A stretch of DNA of 64,000 bases, from NCBI GenBank assembly GCA_002428495.1, contig DIWR01000018.1, forward strand, positions 66,145-130,144. The letters run 5' to 3'. The position numbers and the translations under genes were made by a program. The notes under the pieces were generated by a model. It had not been told where the DNA came from. It ran no database searches and saw nothing but the letters and a program-made list of their open reading frames with translations. Origin of the DNA: Synergistaceae bacterium UBA6101. GTDB taxonomy: Bacteria > Synergistota > Synergistia > Synergistales > Synergistaceae. This document shows positions 15,568 to 24,759 of this stretch, piece by piece; within the stretch, counting starts at the first letter, position 1; each line of letters begins with the position of its first letter.

Positions 15568-17016
15568 TTATTTACACTGGTGTTGTTGATCTCCCAGGGG
15601 GAAAAACATTTTGCCCGGGTTTAGAATGTTAAGCGGATCAAATGAGCGCTTGATGCCCCTTAAGAGTTCAAGTTCAGCGGGGGACTTGCTCTGTGTGATT
15701 ATATGCTGCTTGACATGTCCGACCCCGTGTTCTCCGCTGCCGACTCCTCCCAGTTCTATCGCCTCTTTTATAAGCGCTTCAAAAAAATTCTCAGAGTAAA
15801 TTGCCCACTTTTCCGGAGTCATATTTTCAGGTTTTATCGGAATGGGATGGATATTTCCGTCGCCGATGTGGGCAATTATTCCCATTTCGAGACCCCATTC
15901 AAGGCCTGCGGAACTTATCCTCCTTAGCATTTCAGGCACGGCGGACAGAGGTACCATCAGGTCTCCTGAACTACAGGCATAAGGGTCTCTTGCCCTCATG
16001 CCCTCAAGCCCGTTCTGCCTGACGTTCCATATTGCTGCGGAATCAGTCCTGCTCTCTGCTACGAATACTTCGAAAGCGCCGCATGACATGCAGATCTTTC
16101 CCACTACTTCGTAGCTTTCTTCAAGCTGTTCTTCGTTATCGTCCTCGATCTGTATGATCAGATAACCCTCGCTCCTCTCCTGTTCAGGCAGTCTGCAGCC
16201 GAGGTATTCTGTGGTGTATTTGACAAGATTCCTGTCCATGAACTCACAGGAAATTATTTTCTTACCTGAATTTATTACCTTTGAAACGCTTTCGACCAGT
16301 GTTTCAATATCAGGGTAGCATGCAAGAAGATTTACTGTTTTTCCCGGTTTAGGTTCAAGGTTCACGATGAGCTTTGTGACGATGGCAAGTGTTCCTTCGC
16401 TTCCGATAAGAAGCTGGAGGAGATTGTATCCCCAGGTGTCTTTTCTGAAGCGGCCTCCAAGATTTATAACTTCTCCGGAAGGAAGGACGACCTCGGCTCC
16501 CAGTATGTGTCTCCTTGTGCTGCCGTACCTGATGACCTTGCCGCCTCCGGCGTTAGTTGCGAAGTTTCCTCCTATGAAGCTTGTCTCCGTGCTCATAGGA
16601 TATCCTGCATAAAGAAAGCCCTTCTCAGTAGCTGCCCTGCAGAGGTCATTCGTGACGACTCCGGGTTCCGCAACGGCCACACGGTTGATTGGATCTATCT
16701 CAAGGATAGAATTCATCCTTTCAAGAGACATGACTATCCCTCCCGCGAGAGGGACAGCACCGCCATTCAGTCCGCTGCCTGCCCCTCTTGGGGTCACAGG
16801 TATCCTGTAACGGGATGCGATCTTCATTACAGAGCTTACCTGTTCGGTGTTTTCAGGCCGCACTACCGCATCAGGCATGTGGCCCCAGATCCTGCCCGCC
16901 TGATCCCATGAATAGTTCTCCAGGAGATCCCTGTCTTCTGTTATGATGCCCCCGCTGCCAAGCAGTGATGCAAGTTCATCAATTATTTTCGGTGTCAGCC
17001 TGCCATATGCATCCAT
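15568..17016 (-). CDS. FAD-linked 2-hydroxyacid dehydrogenase, GlcD/LctD family
   Basis: A 482-residue flavoprotein of the GlcD family (glycolate oxidase subunit D, D-lactate dehydrogenase). The FAD-binding PCMH domain shows 'VTPRGAGSGLNGGAVPLAGG' (about residues 75-95) and 'GYPMSTETSFIGGNFATNAGG' in parts; the C-terminal FAD-oxidase domain ends with 'GSGEHGVGHVK'. It follows etfA by 2 bp in an etfB-etfA-glcD operon, the same set as the LctBCD lactate dehydrogenase of acetogens, which couples lactate oxidation to NAD+ and reduced ferredoxin. Lactate or another 2-hydroxyacid is the likely substrate; which one cannot be read from the sequence. Confidence 0.9.
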   Translation of the reverse strand: MDAYGRLTPKIIDELASLLGSGGIITEDRDLLENYSWDQAGRIWGHMPDAVVRPENTEQVSSVMKIASRYRIPVTPRGAGSGLNGGAVPLAGGIVMSLERMNSILEIDPINRVAVAEPGVVTNDLCRAATEKGFLYAGYPMSTETSFIGGNFATNAGGGKVIRYGSTRRHILGAEVVLPSGEVINLGGRFRKDTWGYNLLQLLIGSEGTLAIVTKLIVNLEPKPGKTVNLLACYPDIETLVESVSKVINSGKKIISCEFMDRNLVKYTTEYLGCRLPEQERSEGYLIIQIEDDNEEQLEESYEVVGKICMSCGAFEVFVAESRTDSAAIWNVRQNGLEGMRARDPYACSSGDLMVPLSAVPEMLRRISSAGLEWGLEMGIIAHIGDGNIHPIPIKPENMTPEKWAIYSENFFEALIKEAIELGGVGSGEHGVGHVKQHIITQSKSPAELELLRGIKRSFDPLNILNPGKMFFPLGDQQHQCK

Positions 17017-17018
17017 TG

Positions 17019-18020
17019 CTATTGCTGCCTTTTCTTGAGTGAATCAATAAGTCCGTCAAGTATCTCCAATGCATCGCCCTGGATGCTCAGGTCTGCCACC
17101 CTGAAGATGGGTGCCTCAGGGTCATGGTTCACTGCAATTATTGTTTCAGCTCCGGACATGCCGGCGATATGCTGGACGGCGCCGGATATGCCAAATGCCA
17201 GGTAAATCCGTGGAGTAACAGACTTGCCGCTGAGTCCTACCTGAGCTGAATATGGTGCCCAGCCAAGATCTACCGCCATACGCGAAGCCCCCACTGTTCC
17301 TCCGAGCAGCCTTGCAAGTTCTTCAAGCTTTGCAAAATTTTTGGAGTTTTTCATTCCCTTGCCGCCGGAAATTATGATCTCTGCTTCCTGGATAGGGAGG
17401 CCTATTGACGTCTCAGGAGTGAATCCCAGGTATGTCAGCGCCGATGCCGGCAAGTTTGCTGAAGGGGAGACGTTGATCAGTTCCCCCTTGCGTGAAATGT
17501 CAGGACAGAGAGGTCTTTTTGACTTCGGCCTGACTGTGCACATCTGAGGATCACGTCCTCTTGTTTTTATGTCTGCCATAACGTTGCCTCCAATAGCAGG
17601 CCTTGTCTGGATAAGTTTACCTGATCCGGGGTCTATGGACAGTTCAGTGCAGTCAGCAGTAAGCCCGCAGCTTATCCTGGCACTGAGCATCGGCATAACG
17701 GTCCTTCCCTGTGTTGTTGCGGAGGCTATGAGGATGGACGGGCTGAACCTGTTGACGAGGTCTTCAAGGATGTTTACCTGAGAGTCGCAGAGAAAATATT
17801 CAAGCGACGGGTCGTCTATTACATATACCTTGTCAGCTCCGTAAGGAAAGAGTTCTTCTGCCTTTGAAGAGATGCCACATCCGATAAGTACGCTTGCAAG
17901 AGGGGCGCCCATTGAGTCGGCAAGTTCCCTTCCCCAAGCAAGAAGTTCTCTGGAAACGGGATGGATATCTTTGTTCCTGACCTCTGCCAGTGTCCATACC
18001 TCATTTTTATTGACGTTCAT
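17019..18020 (-). CDS. etfA: Electron transfer flavoprotein alpha subunit
   Basis: A 333-residue EtfA. The C-terminal FAD-binding domain is clear: 'VGASRMAVDLGWAPYSAQVG', 'PRIYLAFGISGAVQHIAGM' and 'IIAVNHDPEAPIF'. With EtfB it passes electrons to or from the GlcD-like dehydrogenase. It lacks the N-terminal ferredoxin-like domain found in some bifurcating LctC/EtfA proteins. ATG 18020 is chosen because it overlaps the etfB stop as ATGA and has GGGGG upstream; a GTG at 18038 would add six residues inside etfB. Confidence 0.95.
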   Translation of the reverse strand: MNVNKNEVWTLAEVRNKDIHPVSRELLAWGRELADSMGAPLASVLIGCGISSKAEELFPYGADKVYVIDDPSLEYFLCDSQVNILEDLVNRFSPSILIASATTQGRTVMPMLSARISCGLTADCTELSIDPGSGKLIQTRPAIGGNVMADIKTRGRDPQMCTVRPKSKRPLCPDISRKGELINVSPSANLPASALTYLGFTPETSIGLPIQEAEIIISGGKGMKNSKNFAKLEELARLLGGTVGASRMAVDLGWAPYSAQVGLSGKSVTPRIYLAFGISGAVQHIAGMSGAETIIAVNHDPEAPIFRVADLSIQGDALEILDGLIDSLKKRQQ

Positions 18021-18829
18021 TTTGATTCCCCCAGACAATTTTTCTCATCAAGAAAGTTCAAGATCGTATTAAGAGTCTCTTCCAACCTCCCGGAAGAAGT
18101 GATCTTTCTCCCCTGCCTTGTCATCTGCGGATATGTTACGTTTATGACCCACGTTGCGGAGCCTTTCAAGCCTGTTGAATTCTCGTCAAGATCAAGGTCA
18201 TCCGCATTCAGGAGCGGTATCTCTGTTTTTTTTGCGCGTAGTTTCCCGCCGAGAGTACAGAGTCTCGGAATGTTCATTTCCTTGACAGGGATGACCATTG
18301 CGGGAAGCGGAGCTCTCAGCTTCTCATGGCCTCCTTCTATTGACCTGGTGACTTCTATATATTCATCATTAAGTTCATCTATCGAACTCACATAAGTAAG
18401 CGCCGGTATGTTGAGGAATTCTGCGGAAGCAGGTCCGACCTGTCCTGTTTCTCCGTCTGTCGCTCTTTCGCCTGCCAGGATAATGTCAAAAGGGCCAAGT
18501 TTTTCGATAGCCTTAGCTAAGGTTCTCGATGTGGCCAGTGTGTCAGATCCGCCAAACTTTTTATCAGAAACAAGCACACCTCTGTCGCACCCCATAGAGA
18601 CAGCGTAAGCCGCAGATGCCTTTGCCTGAGGAGGCCCCATGGTAATGGCTGTTATTTCAACATATCCTTCCGGCATGCTCTCCTTTATCTTTACAGCAGC
18701 TTCTACAGCATGGAGATCAAGCGGATTGAGTTCAGCCTCCACTCCCTCTCTGACCATTGTTCCTGTATTTTCATCTATTTTGACATTATCGACTGCCGGG
18801 ACCTGTTTTACCAGTACAGCTATACGCAA
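18017..18829 (-). CDS. etfB: Electron transfer flavoprotein beta subunit
   Basis: A 270-residue EtfB, which binds AMP in simple ETFs and a bifurcating FAD plus NAD in bifurcating ones. Recognised by the N-terminal 'RIAVLVKQVPAVDNVKID', 'NPLDLHAVEAAVKIKE' and 'ERATDGETGQVGPASAEFL', the family signature. The start is TTG 18829 with GGAGG eight bases upstream; the in-frame ATG at 18868 would place this Shine-Dalgarno inside the gene and add 13 unrelated residues. First gene of the etfB-etfA-glcD unit, divergent from transketolase. Confidence 0.95.
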   Translation of the reverse strand: MRIAVLVKQVPAVDNVKIDENTGTMVREGVEAELNPLDLHAVEAAVKIKESMPEGYVEITAITMGPPQAKASAAYAVSMGCDRGVLVSDKKFGGSDTLATSRTLAKAIEKLGPFDIILAGERATDGETGQVGPASAEFLNIPALTYVSSIDELNDEYIEVTRSIEGGHEKLRAPLPAMVIPVKEMNIPRLCTLGGKLRAKKTEIPLLNADDLDLDENSTGLKGSATWVINVTYPQMTRQGRKITSSGRLEETLNTILNFLDEKNCLGESK

Positions 18830-18897
18830 GTTGATTCCTCCTGCCGTGCATTTTAGACGATTGAGCAATACCGCAGATAAGTATAAAGCGATTCGCT

Positions 18898-18926
18898 ATT
18901 ATAAACTATCAAAAATATTTTTCCAA
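18898..18926 (-). promoter_or_regulatory. Promoter of etfB-etfA-glcD
   Basis: On the minus strand TTGGAA (18926-18921) and TATAAT (18903-18898) are spaced by 17 bases. The -35 hexamer is the same six base pairs as the -35 of the divergent tkt promoter. Confidence 0.65.
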
Positions 18927-18949
18927 ATTTTCCATATTAAGGTTACAAT
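18921..18949 (+). promoter_or_regulatory. Promoter of transketolase, sharing its -35 box with the etfB promoter
   Basis: TTCCAA (18921-18926) and TACAAT (18944-18949) with a 17-base spacer, start expected near 18957, 48 bases before the tkt ATG. A weaker match than the divergent etfB promoter. Confidence 0.5.
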
Positions 18950-19004
18950 TGATCTGTCTGTGTTTTGACCAATTTTTCTGTTTTTCGAGAGGAGTTATTA
19001 AGAA

Positions 19005-20939
19005 ATGGACCCAACGACTGAAATGAAAGGCTTCAGGGCTGTAAAGGTCAGCCCGGAAATGACAGCGGAACTTAAGGAAAGGGCGCGAAAAGGAAGAGTA
19101 TGGTCGGTAATAGCGACCTCAGCCGCAAAAAGCGGACACCCTGGCGGAGCGCTCTCTTCGATGGACATATACATGACACTGCTTGCTGCAGCTGATGTCT
19201 CCCCTGACAGGTCTGACTGCATGGAACGCGACAGGATCGTAATAAGCCACGGCCACACATCCGCCGGCTTTTATTCCGCGCTTGCGGCATACGGGTTTTT
19301 CTCTCCCGAGGAGATGTATCCGAACTTCAGGCGTACCTGCAGTCCATTCCAGGGACATGTTGAAAGGGATGTTCCCGGCGTCGACTGGGGAACAGGGAAC
19401 CTGGGACAGGGGCTTGCAGCAGGTGTCGGATTTGCGCTGGCAGCAAGGGCTCGCGGATCAAACTCCAAGACATGGGTCGTAATGGGTGACGGGGAGCAGG
19501 TAAAAGGGCAGGTCTCTGAAGCAAGAAGGATAGCAGCAAAAGAAAAGCTGAACAACCTCACTGTTCTGGTGGACTGGAACGATATACAGATCAGCGGACA
19601 TATCGAAGAAGTAATGCCGGTCAATATTCCAGCGCTTTGGAAGGCAGACGGATGGCATGTCATAGAGTGCGACGGACACTCCTATTCACAGATATATGAT
19701 GCGATGAGGTGTGCCGTGACCCATGATGGATGCTATGTGATACTTTGCAGGACAGTCATGGGTAAAGGGGTCTCATTCATGCAGAATATCCCTGATTATC
19801 ACGGAAAGGCCGCATCTGGAGAGGACCTTGCAACAGCACTGAAGGAGCTGGGGTCTGACATGGAGATGTTTGAAAAGGCGCTCGAAGCCAGAAAGGGCGA
19901 ACTTCCCAAGGGCCGTGAGGTGATAAGGTGCGTGCCTGATCTAGATACAGGGATCCCTGTCACATACACAAAAGAAGACAAGAAGGACAACAGAGGCGCC
20001 TTTGGTAAGGCACTTGCACAGGTCGGTGAGCTGAATTATAAAAAAGAGGGGCGTACTCCTATCATCGTTTTTGACTGCGATCTCGCCGGTTCAGTGAAAG
20101 TAGACAGTTTTGCCAAGGCATGCCCTGACAATTTCATACAATCCGGTATTCAGGAACACGCGACTGCTACTGTTGCAGGCGCAGCATCCGCAGCCGGAGC
20201 GGTATCTCTCTGGGCGGCTTTTGGCGTTTTTGGAGCTGATGAAGTCTACAACCAGCAGAGGCTCAACGACATAAACAAGGCTTCGATAAAAACAGTTCTC
20301 ACGCACACAGGGCTTGATGTAGGCGAAGACGGAATGACCCACCAGTGCATAGATTATGTCGGGCTTTTCCGCAACACTTTTGGATGGAAGGTCATAGTTC
20401 CGGCAGACCCCAACCAGACGGACAGGGCAACAAGATGGATGCTGAAAGAGCCGGGCAATGTCTGTCTTGCAATGGGGAGGAGCGTGCTTCCTGTCGTTCT
20501 TAAAGGGGACGGGACCCCATTCTACGGAGACGGATACACATTCAACTACGGGGATATAGATGTTCTCAGGGAAGGCAAAGATGCCGTGATCCTTTCAATG
20601 GGACATTTTGCAGGCAGGGCAATTGCTGTACATGATCTCCTTGCTGCCGAAGGGATCAGTGTAAAGGTGCTTCACTGTGCATCCCCGCTGGGGATGGATG
20701 CTCAGATACTCTTTGAGCTTGTAGGAGACAAGCCCCTTATCACATGTGAAGACCACCATGTGAACACAGGGATCGGCTCGATAGCGGCAATGATGTTCGC
20801 CCGTGCCGGAAAAGCAGTCAGGATAGTCAATCTGGGAGTGACCCATTATGGATGCTCAGGGCCTGGCAATGAAGTCATGGCTGAGATGAAGCTTTCTCCT
20901 GCAGATATAGCAGCTGCAGTCAAAGGAACGCTGAACTAG
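19005..20939 (+). CDS. tkt: Transketolase
   Basis: A full-length single-chain transketolase of 644 residues (many anaerobes split it in two). It transfers two-carbon units between sugar phosphates with thiamine diphosphate. N-terminal half: 'AAKSGHPGGALSSMDI', 'HGHTSAGFYSAL', 'DWGTGNLGQGLAAGVGFALA' and the cofactor motif 'VMGDGEQVKGQ' ending at 'VLVDWNDIQISG'. Pyrimidine-binding half: 'SGIQEHATATVAGAASAAG'. C-terminal domain follows. ATG 19005 has GAGAGGAG upstream. trmI starts on the base after its stop, so the two are co-transcribed. Confidence 0.94.
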   Translation: MDPTTEMKGFRAVKVSPEMTAELKERARKGRVWSVIATSAAKSGHPGGALSSMDIYMTLLAAADVSPDRSDCMERDRIVISHGHTSAGFYSALAAYGFFSPEEMYPNFRRTCSPFQGHVERDVPGVDWGTGNLGQGLAAGVGFALAARARGSNSKTWVVMGDGEQVKGQVSEARRIAAKEKLNNLTVLVDWNDIQISGHIEEVMPVNIPALWKADGWHVIECDGHSYSQIYDAMRCAVTHDGCYVILCRTVMGKGVSFMQNIPDYHGKAASGEDLATALKELGSDMEMFEKALEARKGELPKGREVIRCVPDLDTGIPVTYTKEDKKDNRGAFGKALAQVGELNYKKEGRTPIIVFDCDLAGSVKVDSFAKACPDNFIQSGIQEHATATVAGAASAAGAVSLWAAFGVFGADEVYNQQRLNDINKASIKTVLTHTGLDVGEDGMTHQCIDYVGLFRNTFGWKVIVPADPNQTDRATRWMLKEPGNVCLAMGRSVLPVVLKGDGTPFYGDGYTFNYGDIDVLREGKDAVILSMGHFAGRAIAVHDLLAAEGISVKVLHCASPLGMDAQILFELVGDKPLITCEDHHVNTGIGSIAAMMFARAGKAVRIVNLGVTHYGCSGPGNEVMAEMKLSPADIAAAVKGTLN

Positions 20940-21788
20940 ATGATAAAGGCAGGAGATCTGGTATTTATCTGGAACCCCAAAAAGGGAGATAATTTCCTCA
21001 TAAAAGTAACACCGGGGATGTCTCAGGGGACTCACTTTGGTCAGATCAAACACTCTGACCTTATGGAACACGGATACGGGGAGGGCATAGTTACTCCGAA
21101 AGGGGAGGTCTATTATTTGCTAAGGCCTACCCTGGCCGGATACACCAGGAGGATCAAGAGACAGACCCAGATAGTTTTCCCTAAAGATGCTGGGTTCATA
21201 CTCCAGCACATGAACATCTTTCCCGGATGTACCGTCGTCGAATGCGGAACAGGCTCAGGAAGCCTCTGCTGTACCTTTGCGCACTTTGTGGGAGACGAGG
21301 GAAGGGTCTGCACCTACGACCGAAGAGAGGAATTCTCAGCGCTTGCAAAGAAGAATGCCGAAAAATGGGGAGTTGCGCACAGGATAGAATTCAACGTCAG
21401 ATCGCTTGACGATGGGTTCAAAGAGAGGGACGCCGATGCAGTTTTCCTTGATATTCCGACTCCGTGGGAGTACATAGACAAGGCGTATGAAGCACTGGCG
21501 CCCGGAAATCATCTCGGCATACTTGTCCCTACTGCAAATCAGATATCTGAGACCCTTGTAAAACTCACGGAATTCGGGTTCGCCGATGTCCAGGTGCTCG
21601 AGCTTATGCTGCGCTACTATAAGACCGAACCCAACCGTATAAGACCCGAAGATATGATGATAGGTCATACCGGATACCTGATCTTTGCAGTGAAGACACT
21701 TCCACTGCCGAAACAGGTACCAGCGGCGGAAAATAACGGAGATGCTGAAGCTGGTACTGAGGCAGAAGAAGAGGGAACGGAAGAGTAA
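20940..21788 (+). CDS. trmI: tRNA (adenine-58-N1)-methyltransferase TrmI
   Basis: A 282-residue SAM-dependent methyltransferase of the TrmI family, which makes m1A58 in the T-loop of tRNA. N-terminal beta domain with 'LLRPTLAGYTRRIKRQTQI', SAM-binding motif I 'VVECGTGSGSLCCTFA' (about residues 99-114), 'RVCTYDRREEF', motif IV 'AVFLDIPTPWEYI' and C-terminal 'MIGHTGYLIFA'. A short acidic tail rich in Glu and Ala follows. The ATG starts directly after the tkt stop. Confidence 0.93.
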   Translation: MIKAGDLVFIWNPKKGDNFLIKVTPGMSQGTHFGQIKHSDLMEHGYGEGIVTPKGEVYYLLRPTLAGYTRRIKRQTQIVFPKDAGFILQHMNIFPGCTVVECGTGSGSLCCTFAHFVGDEGRVCTYDRREEFSALAKKNAEKWGVAHRIEFNVRSLDDGFKERDADAVFLDIPTPWEYIDKAYEALAPGNHLGILVPTANQISETLVKLTEFGFADVQVLELMLRYYKTEPNRIRPEDMMIGHTGYLIFAVKTLPLPKQVPAAENNGDAEAGTEAEEEGTEE

Positions 21789-21814
21789 ATCTACATGGGA
21801 CACCGTTCAAATAC

Positions 21815-22363
21815 ATGGATGATAAAAAGCGACTGATCCTTCATATATGCTGTGCCCCTGATGCTACCGTGCCTGTGGATGATCTTTTGGAAGAGGGATA
21901 TAGTACAGAAGGTTTTTTCTACGGAAGCAACATCCATCCTGGGGACGAATTTGAAAAAAGGGCCGCTGCAGCAGTATGTCTATGCCAAACGAAAGGCATA
22001 GAGTGTAATGTTATGCATTACGACCCCGAGAAGTGGAACAGGGAAACGAAAGCGTTTGCAACTGAGCCTGAGGGCGGGAAAAGATGTCTGCTGTGTTTTG
22101 AGCTCCAGCTGAAAGCTGCGGCTGAATATGCAGTCAGGAGCTGTGCAGGACTGTTGACGACCACTCTCACGATAAGCCCTCATAAAGATCCCTCTGTCAT
22201 TAATGAGATAGGAGAAAAAGTTTCTTCTGAGTACGGGCTGATCTGGATCTCAAAGATCTGGCGAAAAAACAACGGATTTAAAAGGTCCGTGAATGAGAGC
22301 AAAAAACTCGGGCTTTACAGACAGGACTACTGCGGCTGTATTTATTCAATAAGAAATAGGTGA
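21815..22363 (+). CDS. queH: Epoxyqueuosine reductase QueH
   Basis: A 182-residue QueH (formerly DUF208), the non-cobalamin enzyme for the last step of queuosine synthesis in tRNA. The conserved cysteine pairs are visible: 'HICCAPDA' at the N terminus, 'GGKRCLLCFELQL' (about residues 87-99) and 'YRQDYCGCIYS' at the C terminus; these bind iron-sulfur and iron. It is followed by a PurM-like gene after 6 bp and preceded by trmI, so tRNA modification genes sit together. Confidence 0.94.
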   Translation: MDDKKRLILHICCAPDATVPVDDLLEEGYSTEGFFYGSNIHPGDEFEKRAAAAVCLCQTKGIECNVMHYDPEKWNRETKAFATEPEGGKRCLLCFELQLKAAAEYAVRSCAGLLTTTLTISPHKDPSVINEIGEKVSSEYGLIWISKIWRKNNGFKRSVNESKKLGLYRQDYCGCIYSIRNR

Positions 22364-22369
22364 CTGAAA

Positions 22370-23365
22370 ATGGACGATACCAAAGGACTTCCATCCGGGA
22401 AACTCTCGCCGGAAGCTCTTAAGCGGAACGTACTGCGCTACATTGGGGCCGTACGCGAAGAGCTTCTGATAGGCCCTGCTGTGGGAGAGGATGCGGCTGT
22501 CATCAAGTGGCCGAAAGGAAAGTATCTTGTCTTTTCATCCGATCCCATCGTAGGCGCGGAAAAAGGGGCAGGAAGACTTCTTGTAAGAATAAATTCAAAC
22601 GATATAGCATCAAAGGGCGGAGATCCGGCTTATCTTGCCGTTACACTGATCCTTCCTCCTTCATGGGGAGAAGAAGGAGCTGCAAGTATCATGAGAGAGA
22701 TCCACGAGGAATGCCTGGCTCAGGGTATCGCTGTTGCAGGAGGACATACGGAATTCAACGACAGATATGAAAGGCCTGTGATCATGGGAGCCCTTATTGG
22801 TACAGCAGACAGAGTGCTAAGGGCCAATGAACTGGGACCGGGCGACGCACTGATTGTAACGAAACATATAGGCATAGAGGGTATGTCTATCCTTGCAACA
22901 GACAAACAGGAGCTTTTGAAACCCTTCATGTCTGAAGCAGAGATAACCGAGATGGTTTCATGGGCCGAAAAGACTTCAGTACTTGAAGAATCCAAGGTTT
23001 TGAGAAAGATAGCCAAATTTATGCACGATCCCACTGAAGGCGGCTTTATGGGAGGAATAGGTGAGATTTCGTCCCTGAGCGGTCTCAGGACGGATATAGA
23101 CTATGCTTCAGTTCCTGTCCATCCCCTTACAGCCAGGGCGGCAGAAAAACTTGGATTCGATCCGCTTCGACTGATAGCTTCAGGCAGCCTCATTGCCGCT
23201 GTGCCTGGGGAAAAGACATCTGAAGCGTTACGTGAGCTTGCAAAATTAAATATAGACGCATCTGTTGTAGGATCAATGGGAGAAAAACTTCAAGACCAGG
23301 TGCCGGAACCTTCCGAGGAACTTTGGCGACTCCTGAAGATGGGTGGTGTAAAAAATGGAGAATGA
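22370..23365 (+). CDS. AIR synthase/HypE-related (PurM-like) protein
   Basis: A 331-residue member of the PurM-like ATP-binding superfamily (AIR synthase-related). 'VGEDAAVIKW', 'DPIVGAEKGAGRLLVRINSNDIASKGGDPAYLAV' (in parts), 'AVAGGHTEFNDRYERPVI' and 'HDPTEGGFMGGIGEI' match the group that also holds HypE and ThiL. It lacks the C-terminal 'PRIC' tail of HypE, and no hyp genes are near, so hydrogenase maturation is not implied. The true reaction is unknown. Its 3' end overlaps the peptidase gene by 11 bp. Confidence 0.85.
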   Translation: MDDTKGLPSGKLSPEALKRNVLRYIGAVREELLIGPAVGEDAAVIKWPKGKYLVFSSDPIVGAEKGAGRLLVRINSNDIASKGGDPAYLAVTLILPPSWGEEGAASIMREIHEECLAQGIAVAGGHTEFNDRYERPVIMGALIGTADRVLRANELGPGDALIVTKHIGIEGMSILATDKQELLKPFMSEAEITEMVSWAEKTSVLEESKVLRKIAKFMHDPTEGGFMGGIGEISSLSGLRTDIDYASVPVHPLTARAAEKLGFDPLRLIASGSLIAAVPGEKTSEALRELAKLNIDASVVGSMGEKLQDQVPEPSEELWRLLKMGGVKNGE

Positions 23366-24446
23366 GTTTATTCTTAAAAGAACTGAAAAGCTGCGCAAAG
23401 AGATGGCAAAAACAGGTACTGATGCTTTTGTCGTCTTCACAGATGAAAGCTGCAACTGGGAGTCACTGTACTATCTTAGCGGTTTTAGAGGCACATCGGG
23501 AGCGCTGGCTGTATATAAAGATTCTGCCGAACTGATCCTTGACGCAAGGTACAGGCAGCAGGGTGAAAGACAGTCGCCGCACCGGGTCTCTGCCCAAAAA
23601 AACAGTCTGGTCGACGATCTTATTGAAAGTATATCCGCTCACGGCGCTCAAAAAATACTTTGTGAAGCAACAAAAACTTCCCATTCGACATGGGAAAAGC
23701 TATCCTCCGCTAAAAATACCAGATGGAGCGACGGATCTTATCTGATATCCGAGCTTCGCCGTTCAAAAGATGAACATGAGGTCCGGTTTATCATAAGGGC
23801 GGGAGAGATAGCCGCAGACGCTTTTTTGGAAACATTGGGCCTAGTAAGGCCGGGAATGACTGAAAAAGAATTTGAAGCACTCCTCAATTTCAACATCAAT
23901 AAATTTGGCGGCGAGGCCGGATTTGACATGATAGTTGCGTCAGGAACAAGAAGTTCGATGCCGCATGGAAGGGCCACAGGCAAAGAGATGATGCGGGGCG
24001 AGTGGGTCACGGTGGATTTTGGCGTAAGGTACAGGGAATACTTCTGTGACATTACAAGAAATTTTTCATTTGGTGCACCGGATCCCCGTGCAAAAGATTA
24101 TCATGAAATATTGTCAGAGGCGCACCATGCGGCTGTCAGAGTTCTGCGCTCCGGCGCAAAGGGAACAGATGTGTACAAAACTGCATTTGATGTGCTCGAA
24201 TCAATGGGACTGGGCAGATATTTTACACATGGACTGGGGCACGGTCTGGGCATTGAGATACACGAGACGCCATACATTTCCTCGAAATATTCATATGAAT
24301 TGAAACATAACGACGTTGTCACGATCGAACCCGGAATATATATCGATGGCTGGGGAGGATTGAGATTAGAGGATAATTATCTTATAATTGAACAAGCGGG
24401 AACAAGGCTGACAGGAAAACTTGATCAGTCTTTTTACCGTGTATGA
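23355..24446 (+). CDS. M24 family aminopeptidase (Xaa-Pro peptidase type)
   Basis: A 363-residue metallopeptidase of the M24 family. An N-terminal creatinase-like domain (about 1-125) precedes the pita-bread catalytic domain, whose metal ligands are seen in 'VTVDFGVRY', 'YFCDITRNFS', 'HGLGHGLGIEIHETP', 'VVTIEPGIYI' and 'GLRLEDNYLI'. Members remove N-terminal residues next to proline, fitting a peptide-fermenting organism. The ATG at 23355 overlaps the preceding gene. Confidence 0.92.
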   Translation: MENEFILKRTEKLRKEMAKTGTDAFVVFTDESCNWESLYYLSGFRGTSGALAVYKDSAELILDARYRQQGERQSPHRVSAQKNSLVDDLIESISAHGAQKILCEATKTSHSTWEKLSSAKNTRWSDGSYLISELRRSKDEHEVRFIIRAGEIAADAFLETLGLVRPGMTEKEFEALLNFNINKFGGEAGFDMIVASGTRSSMPHGRATGKEMMRGEWVTVDFGVRYREYFCDITRNFSFGAPDPRAKDYHEILSEAHHAAVRVLRSGAKGTDVYKTAFDVLESMGLGRYFTHGLGHGLGIEIHETPYISSKYSYELKHNDVVTIEPGIYIDGWGGLRLEDNYLIIEQAGTRLTGKLDQSFYRV

Positions 24447-24524
24447 AAAACAATGTTAGAATGATAATGATTCCGGCAATAGTGGCCATTGGTGAGGCCC
24501 AAATTAAAAGGAGGACTATGGACA

Positions 24525-24683
24525 ATGAAGAAGTACGTATGCACCGTTTGCGGTTATGTTTATGAGCCAGAAGCAGGAGACCCGGATTCAGGAGTTGCCC
24601 CGGGAACACCTTTTGAAGAGATCCCTGATGACTGGGCCTGTCCCGTATGCGGTGTAGGCAAGGACATGTTCGAGGCTCAGTGA
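24525..24683 (+). CDS. Rubredoxin
   Basis: A 52-residue rubredoxin with both iron-binding cysteine pairs, 'CTVCGYVYEPEAGDP' and 'CPVCGVGKD', and the usual 'PGTPFEEIPDDWACP'. It is a one-electron carrier, in anaerobes often used in oxygen or peroxide detoxification. ATG 24525 is chosen for the standard 'MKKYVC' N terminus; AAAAGGAGGA is upstream. A terminator follows. Confidence 0.97.
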   Translation: MKKYVCTVCGYVYEPEAGDPDSGVAPGTPFEEIPDDWACPVCGVGKDMFEAQ

Positions 24684-24721
24684 TCAGGTAGTCAGTCAGC
24701 GTAAGGATAAGTCATAATTAT

Positions 24722-24759
24722 GGGAGACCCTCATTGATCTGAAGGTCTCTCTTTTTTAT
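24722..24759 (+). terminator. Rho-independent terminator after rubredoxin
   Basis: GGGAGACC (24722-24729) pairs with GGTCTCTC (24744-24751), followed by TTTTTTATT. It ends against the convergent HD-domain gene. Confidence 0.88.

Noticed and set aside
22370..23365. PurM-like protein as HypE
   Set aside because: The HypE C-terminal cysteine tail is missing and no hydrogenase maturation genes are near.
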